64,000 bases of DNA from Atopostipes sp964624875 (lineage in GTDB: Bacteria > Bacillota > Bacilli > Lactobacillales > Carnobacteriaceae_A), in the NCBI GenBank assembly GCA_964624875.1, contig CAZUZA010000001.1, forward strand, positions 1-64,000, written 5' to 3'. Positions 60,894 to 64,000 of the stretch are shown here, piece by piece. The notes beneath the pieces were generated by a model. It saw nothing but the letters and a program-made list of their open reading frames with translations, did not search any database and had not been told where the DNA came from. Position numbers and translations under genes: made by a program. Within the stretch, counting starts at the first letter, position 1. The number at the start of each line of letters is the position of its first letter.

Positions 60894-61451
60894 TCACCGA
60901 AAAGAGCACTCTAAATCATGATCGTTAATCATCCCAATCGCTTGTAAATAAGAATACATCGTTACCGAACCAATAAATTTAAAGCCTCTCTTCTTCAAAT
61001 CCTTCGTCACTGCATCACTCAACTCACTTTTCGTTTTTCGTTCGTTGCTTTGTGAAACAATTTGTTGACCATCCGTAAACTGCCAAATGTAATCCGAAAA
61101 CTGACCAAATTCCTGCTGTATCTTCATAAATTGCTTAGCATTATGGATGGTTGCTTCAATTTTTCTTCGATAACGAATAATATTTTCATTCCCCATTAAC
61201 TCCTCGATTTTGCGTTCATCATACTCAGCGACAAGTTGATAATCAAAGTTATCAAAAGCTTTCATAAAGTGGTCATACTTAGAGAGTACTAGTTGCCACG
61301 ATAAACCAATATGAAAGATTTCTAAGCTTAACCACTTATACAACTCTTGGTCATCATATTCAGGTTTCCCCCAAATGTCGTCATGGTATGTAACGTAATA
61401 GTCGGGTTTCCCTTGTATCCAGTCACAGCGTTTCATTGCTTTTTGCTTCAT
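60894..61451 (-). CDS. tag: DNA-3-methyladenine glycosylase I
   Basis: 185 residues, base-excision repair of 3-methyladenine. CDWIQGKPDYYVTYHDDIWG supplies the N-terminal Cys and His of the zinc site, and NDHDLECSF the C-terminal His and Cys. SLEIFHIGLSW is the substrate pocket. AGGGA precedes the ATG. Middle gene of the operon. Confidence 0.95.
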   Translation of the reverse strand: MKQKAMKRCDWIQGKPDYYVTYHDDIWGKPEYDDQELYKWLSLEIFHIGLSWQLVLSKYDHFMKAFDNFDYQLVAEYDERKIEELMGNENIIRYRRKIEATIHNAKQFMKIQQEFGQFSDYIWQFTDGQQIVSQSNERKTKSELSDAVTKDLKKRGFKFIGSVTMYSYLQAIGMINDHDLECSFR

Positions 61452-61463
61452 CTTCTTCCCTGC

Positions 61464-62984
61464 TTACTTTTTATATCTTTCTTTATCTCTTGATAAATGA
61501 TTTAACTTTAGTTTTCCTAAAATCGGTGTCTTTTTGTATTGAATGGGTTCCATTCGTTCAATAATTTTATTCAAGGTATTGACGCCCTCACGAATAAAGT
61601 CGCCTTTATTCAGCATAATACAGTCTGCACGCGTTCCTTCTGCAGCATCTGTGACTTCTGATCGTGTTGGGATGCCATCACTTACTAATGTATCTAATAC
61701 TTCTGTTGCCCATACCACGGGGATATCTCCTGCCTCGCTAATCCACATAATTTCTTGTTGGAAAGCTGCTAAATCAATATAGCCACTTTCTGCCGCTAAG
61801 TCTCCTCTTGCAATCATCACGCTAAATGGGTTTTTACTGGCTGCTGTAAAGATCATCTCCGGTAAATTTCGCGTTGCACGAACCGTTTCGATTTTAGCCA
61901 TTAGTGACATCTTCTTAGCATTATCACCAAGTTTTTTAGCGATTTCCGCTTGTATCAATTCAATATCCCGACCTGAATTAACAAACGAACAACCAATAAT
62001 ATCTGCATGCTCACAAGCAAAATCAATATCTTTTTGATCTTTTTCAGTTAATTCTTCAAATTCAAAAAGATTATTTGGAAAATTCAAGCCTTTTTCTGGA
62101 TGAACACGTACGCTTGAACCTTTTATTTTCGTCACTTCTAATAGAAATTCGTCGGTTGACGCTTCAATTACTTTTGATTCGATACTACCGTCGTCATAAA
62201 GAACTGCCTGGCCTACTTCAATTTGACTATAAATTTCATCAATTTCACAACCGGCTGTAAAGTTCACATCATTTTTAGGCAATCGATCAAAATCACGTGT
62301 GATCCGAATCTTATCACCAGGTTTCACTTTCGGTCTTCTTTTATGTGTGTAGACCCATTCTGTACGTATTTTAGGACCTGCAATATCCATTAATATGCGC
62401 ACGTCTCGATCTAATTTATCAGACGCCATTCGAATATTTTCAATCATCTGTAGCCATTCTTCGGGTTTATTATGGGCACAGTTAATACGCGCCACGTTCA
62501 TTCCTTCAGAGACTAAATCATAAATGAGTTGTGCATCATCAATCGCTTCATTTGGCATTGTAACCATAATACGTGTCGTGCGATTGTCTGGCTTTTTCCC
62601 AAATATTTTCTTTGTATTTTTTTGCAGTCTTCTACGCCCAACATCAAAGTCATCTGGTTCGGGATGTTCATGCTCAATCTCTTCATCGATTACATCATGT
62701 AAAGTCGCAATGACCGCATCCAAAGTAACGAGTGTTTTAGATTCCAAACGTCCCAGCGAAGATAAGCCCCACGGAATTAAATCGGTTTGTATCTGAGTAA
62801 TATCTCGGTTCCTTAACGCTAAATAGTAACTGAGGTTTAACGCGCTTTCTTTAAAGGCATTTCGGTCAATATGGTCTTCCCAAGAAGCATAAATATGTTC
62901 ACCTTCATGTTTGATATCATTTCGTAATTGACTCAATTCTTCCATCAATGATTTTGGATCATTAGTATGATACTCTCTCTTCAT
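61464..62984 (-). CDS. Pyruvate kinase-like protein with N-terminal extension
   Basis: 506 residues from ATG 62984 (GGGAGG upstream). Residues 1-135 are a helical domain (NLSYYLALRNRDI, GLSSLGRLESKTLVTLDAVI) not found in glycolytic pyruvate kinase. The rest is a PK barrel with variant motifs: GMNVARINCAHN for GMNVARLNFSHG, MDIAGPKIRTE, SLMAKIE (catalytic Lys), VMIARGDLAAE and VVWATEVLDTL. The C-terminal allosteric domain is missing. Such proteins are annotated pyruvate kinase; I doubt it is the housekeeping enzyme. First gene of the pyk-like/tag/nadC operon. Confidence 0.82.
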   Translation of the reverse strand: MKREYHTNDPKSLMEELSQLRNDIKHEGEHIYASWEDHIDRNAFKESALNLSYYLALRNRDITQIQTDLIPWGLSSLGRLESKTLVTLDAVIATLHDVIDEEIEHEHPEPDDFDVGRRRLQKNTKKIFGKKPDNRTTRIMVTMPNEAIDDAQLIYDLVSEGMNVARINCAHNKPEEWLQMIENIRMASDKLDRDVRILMDIAGPKIRTEWVYTHKRRPKVKPGDKIRITRDFDRLPKNDVNFTAGCEIDEIYSQIEVGQAVLYDDGSIESKVIEASTDEFLLEVTKIKGSSVRVHPEKGLNFPNNLFEFEELTEKDQKDIDFACEHADIIGCSFVNSGRDIELIQAEIAKKLGDNAKKMSLMAKIETVRATRNLPEMIFTAASKNPFSVMIARGDLAAESGYIDLAAFQQEIMWISEAGDIPVVWATEVLDTLVSDGIPTRSEVTDAAEGTRADCIMLNKGDFIREGVNTLNKIIERMEPIQYKKTPILGKLKLNHLSRDKERYKK

Positions 62985-63099
62985 ATGAATCTTGCCTCCC
63001 ATATTTTTTTCTGTGTATATCATTAACCTAAGTATACTAGACTCCCAATCGTATTGATAACAAGACGCAGGCGCTTATCCGTTTTTAATTTCTAAAAAA

Positions 63100-63143
63100 C
63101 AAAAAGCCCACATATCATCAATGAAGTTGACAATAAGTAGGCT
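63100..63143 (-). terminator. Terminator of the unrecognised gene at 63155
   Basis: Minus strand AGCCTAC ... GTGGGCT (63143-63105, one U-G pair), then TTTTTG. Confidence 0.75.
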
Positions 63144-63154
63144 CTAAATTTTTA

Positions 63155-63643
63155 TTAGTCTAGACGAGTTGATAAATCAAGTCCGTCAATTGCATTTAGT
63201 TCATTCATTAATAAACGTAAAATGTTTCCACCGTGGATAAATACGTTTACTGCCGGAATTGGATCTGGTCCTAAAATACCTAAATGACGCATCAATAATT
63301 CACCATCTGGGTTTACAACAAAGTGGTAGTAGCCAGATTTCATAGAGTTTACTTCATTTAACTTCTCTAAAATTCTTGGTAGTGCATTACGATCCGTTAC
63401 TAACCCAATTCGGTTATAACTAATTTGATAGTTTACGTACTCTAGGCTATCTGTATCATGGATAACAACAGCACATGGTACAACTTTTTCTTGTGTTACC
63501 TGTAATGCTGTTTGTAAAACGAGTTGTTTTTGAATAACATCGTCACCGTTTGGATTCTTTGATTTTGATTCAATCACTTTCCCGTTAAACTTTACTTTTT
63601 TTCGTTCTGCTTCTTGTAGAAACTTGTCTGATAATTGACTCAT
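63155..63643 (-). CDS. Conserved-looking protein of unknown function
   Basis: 162 residues from ATG 63643 with GGAGGG upstream (the frame is open 45 bases further, without a site). No signal peptide or membrane helix. Alternating hydrophobic strands (KVVPCAVVIHDTDSLEYVNY, YYHFVVNPDGELLMRHLG, VNVFIHGGNILRLLMNELNA) suggest an alpha/beta fold. I do not recognise the family. Own terminator; it lies directly downstream of the rplS transcription unit and its terminator. Confidence 0.75.
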   Translation of the reverse strand: MSQLSDKFLQEAERKKVKFNGKVIESKSKNPNGDDVIQKQLVLQTALQVTQEKVVPCAVVIHDTDSLEYVNYQISYNRIGLVTDRNALPRILEKLNEVNSMKSGYYHFVVNPDGELLMRHLGILGPDPIPAVNVFIHGGNILRLLMNELNAIDGLDLSTRLD

Positions 63644-63752
63644 TATAACCCTCCAATAATATAGTGACTTAAGTATAACAAAATACATGGAGAAATGAAA
63701 AACAAATTAAAAAAACTTTATATTCAGAAGCTTTCTTTCATTTTAGACAAAG

Positions 63753-63782
63753 TAAAAACCCTTGTTTTTCAACAAGGGTTTT
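63753..63782 (-). terminator. Terminator of the rplS transcription unit
   Basis: AAAACCCTTGTT / AACAAGGGTTTT, four-base loop; minus tail TTTTTACTTTG. Confidence 0.92.
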
Positions 63783-63797
63783 AAAAGTTGTCTTAAA

Positions 63798-64000
63798 TTA
63801 TCTGTTGAAACGCTCTGCAATTCTTGCAGCACGTCCATGACGACTACGTAAGTAGTATAATTTAGCACGACGAACTCTACCGCGACGTGTTACTTCAATT
63901 TGCGCTACACGTGGTGAGTGTACTGGGAAAGTACGTTCAACACCTACGCCACTTGAAAGTTTACGTACTGTATAAGATTCGCTAACTCCAGCTCCACGAC
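63798..64000 (-). CDS. rplS: 50S ribosomal protein L19, C-terminal part (runs off the window)
   Basis: 67 codons before the TAA at 63798: RGAGVSESYTVRKLSSGVGV, ERTFPVHSP, VAQIEVTRRGRVRRAKLYYL, RSRHGRAARI. This is the diagnostic C-terminal half of L19, found at the 30S-50S interface. The start lies beyond the right edge; trmD and rimM usually precede it. Confidence 0.95.
   Translation of the reverse strand, partial: RGAGVSESYTVRKLSSGVGVERTFPVHSPRVAQIEVTRRGRVRRAKLYYLRSRHGRAARIAERFNR

Overview
The window is a low-GC, AT-rich chromosomal segment. Its genes carry strong AGGAGG-type ribosome binding sites, several use GTG or TTG starts, and no rRNA or tRNA genes are visible. The gene content (PepS- and PepV-type peptidases, Dps, TrpXYZ-type ABC transporters, LmrCD-type exporter, RclA-like flavoprotein, TcyP, LCP protein) fits a Firmicute of the order Lactobacillales, perhaps a Carnobacteriaceae-like lineage. 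That placement is inference. The sequence is a scaffold with four 100-N gaps. Two of them are flanked by identical 55-base ends, so they are unmerged contig overlaps rather than missing DNA.

Layout: 1-6.3 kb holds a glutathione peroxidase-type gene and a cell-envelope sugar cluster (galM, ugd, LCP ligase, GT2, galE). 6.3-8.8 kb holds map, an M29 aminopeptidase and a DUF1801 fragment. 8.85-13.4 kb is the most interesting part. It has a complete TrpXYZ-type ABC transporter operon preceded by a short Tyr-rich leader ORF, and then a lone paralogous substrate-binding lipoprotein preceded by a short Phe-rich leader ORF. Both leader ORFs run into the same chain of mutually exclusive hairpins, ending in an intrinsic terminator. 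13.4-14.6 kb is a scar region with 42-bp tandem repeats, a 27-bp direct repeat, a false gap and a decayed pepV. 14.7-22 kb has an MBL hydrolase, an AI-2E family protein, a two-domain FMN_bind-like lipoprotein and a heterodimeric ABC exporter. 22-28 kb is a carbohydrate ABC importer operon without its own ATPase, with an atypical ROK protein, a divergent AraC regulator and a YesL protein. 28-36.5 kb holds assorted stress and envelope genes (SDR, CAP, CHAD, LysM glucosaminidase, an unusual isoprenoid-synthase-like protein, DUF1538, CDF, OYE). 36.5-40.2 kb holds GNAT and a quinone/electrophile-response set with MhqR-type operators. 40.3-48.8 kb is sulfur-centred (TcyP cystine symporter, cysK-cysE, metNIQ), with an aldo/keto reductase and DUF421 and YwaF membrane proteins. 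48.9-56.2 kb holds the RclA-like reductase, Dps with a PerR-like box, threonine aldolase-pcp, UPF0173, a split chromate transporter, a YczE protein and a methyltransferase. 56.3-64 kb holds PepA, cytoplasmic alpha-amylase, a DJ-1/PfpI protein, a pyk-like/tag/nadC operon, an unrecognised ORF and the 3' end of rplS.

How the genes fit together: the main theme is amino-acid and peptide acquisition (Tyr/Phe, Met, cystine, peptidases) with sulfur assimilation. The second theme is redox and electrophile defence (Gpx, RclA-like, Dps, OYE, MhqO-like glyoxalase-fold proteins, quinone reductase, DJ-1). The best candidate for an undescribed system is the pair of Tyr and Phe leader-peptide attenuators. 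They appear to tune two binding proteins of different specificity that probably share one permease/ATPase.
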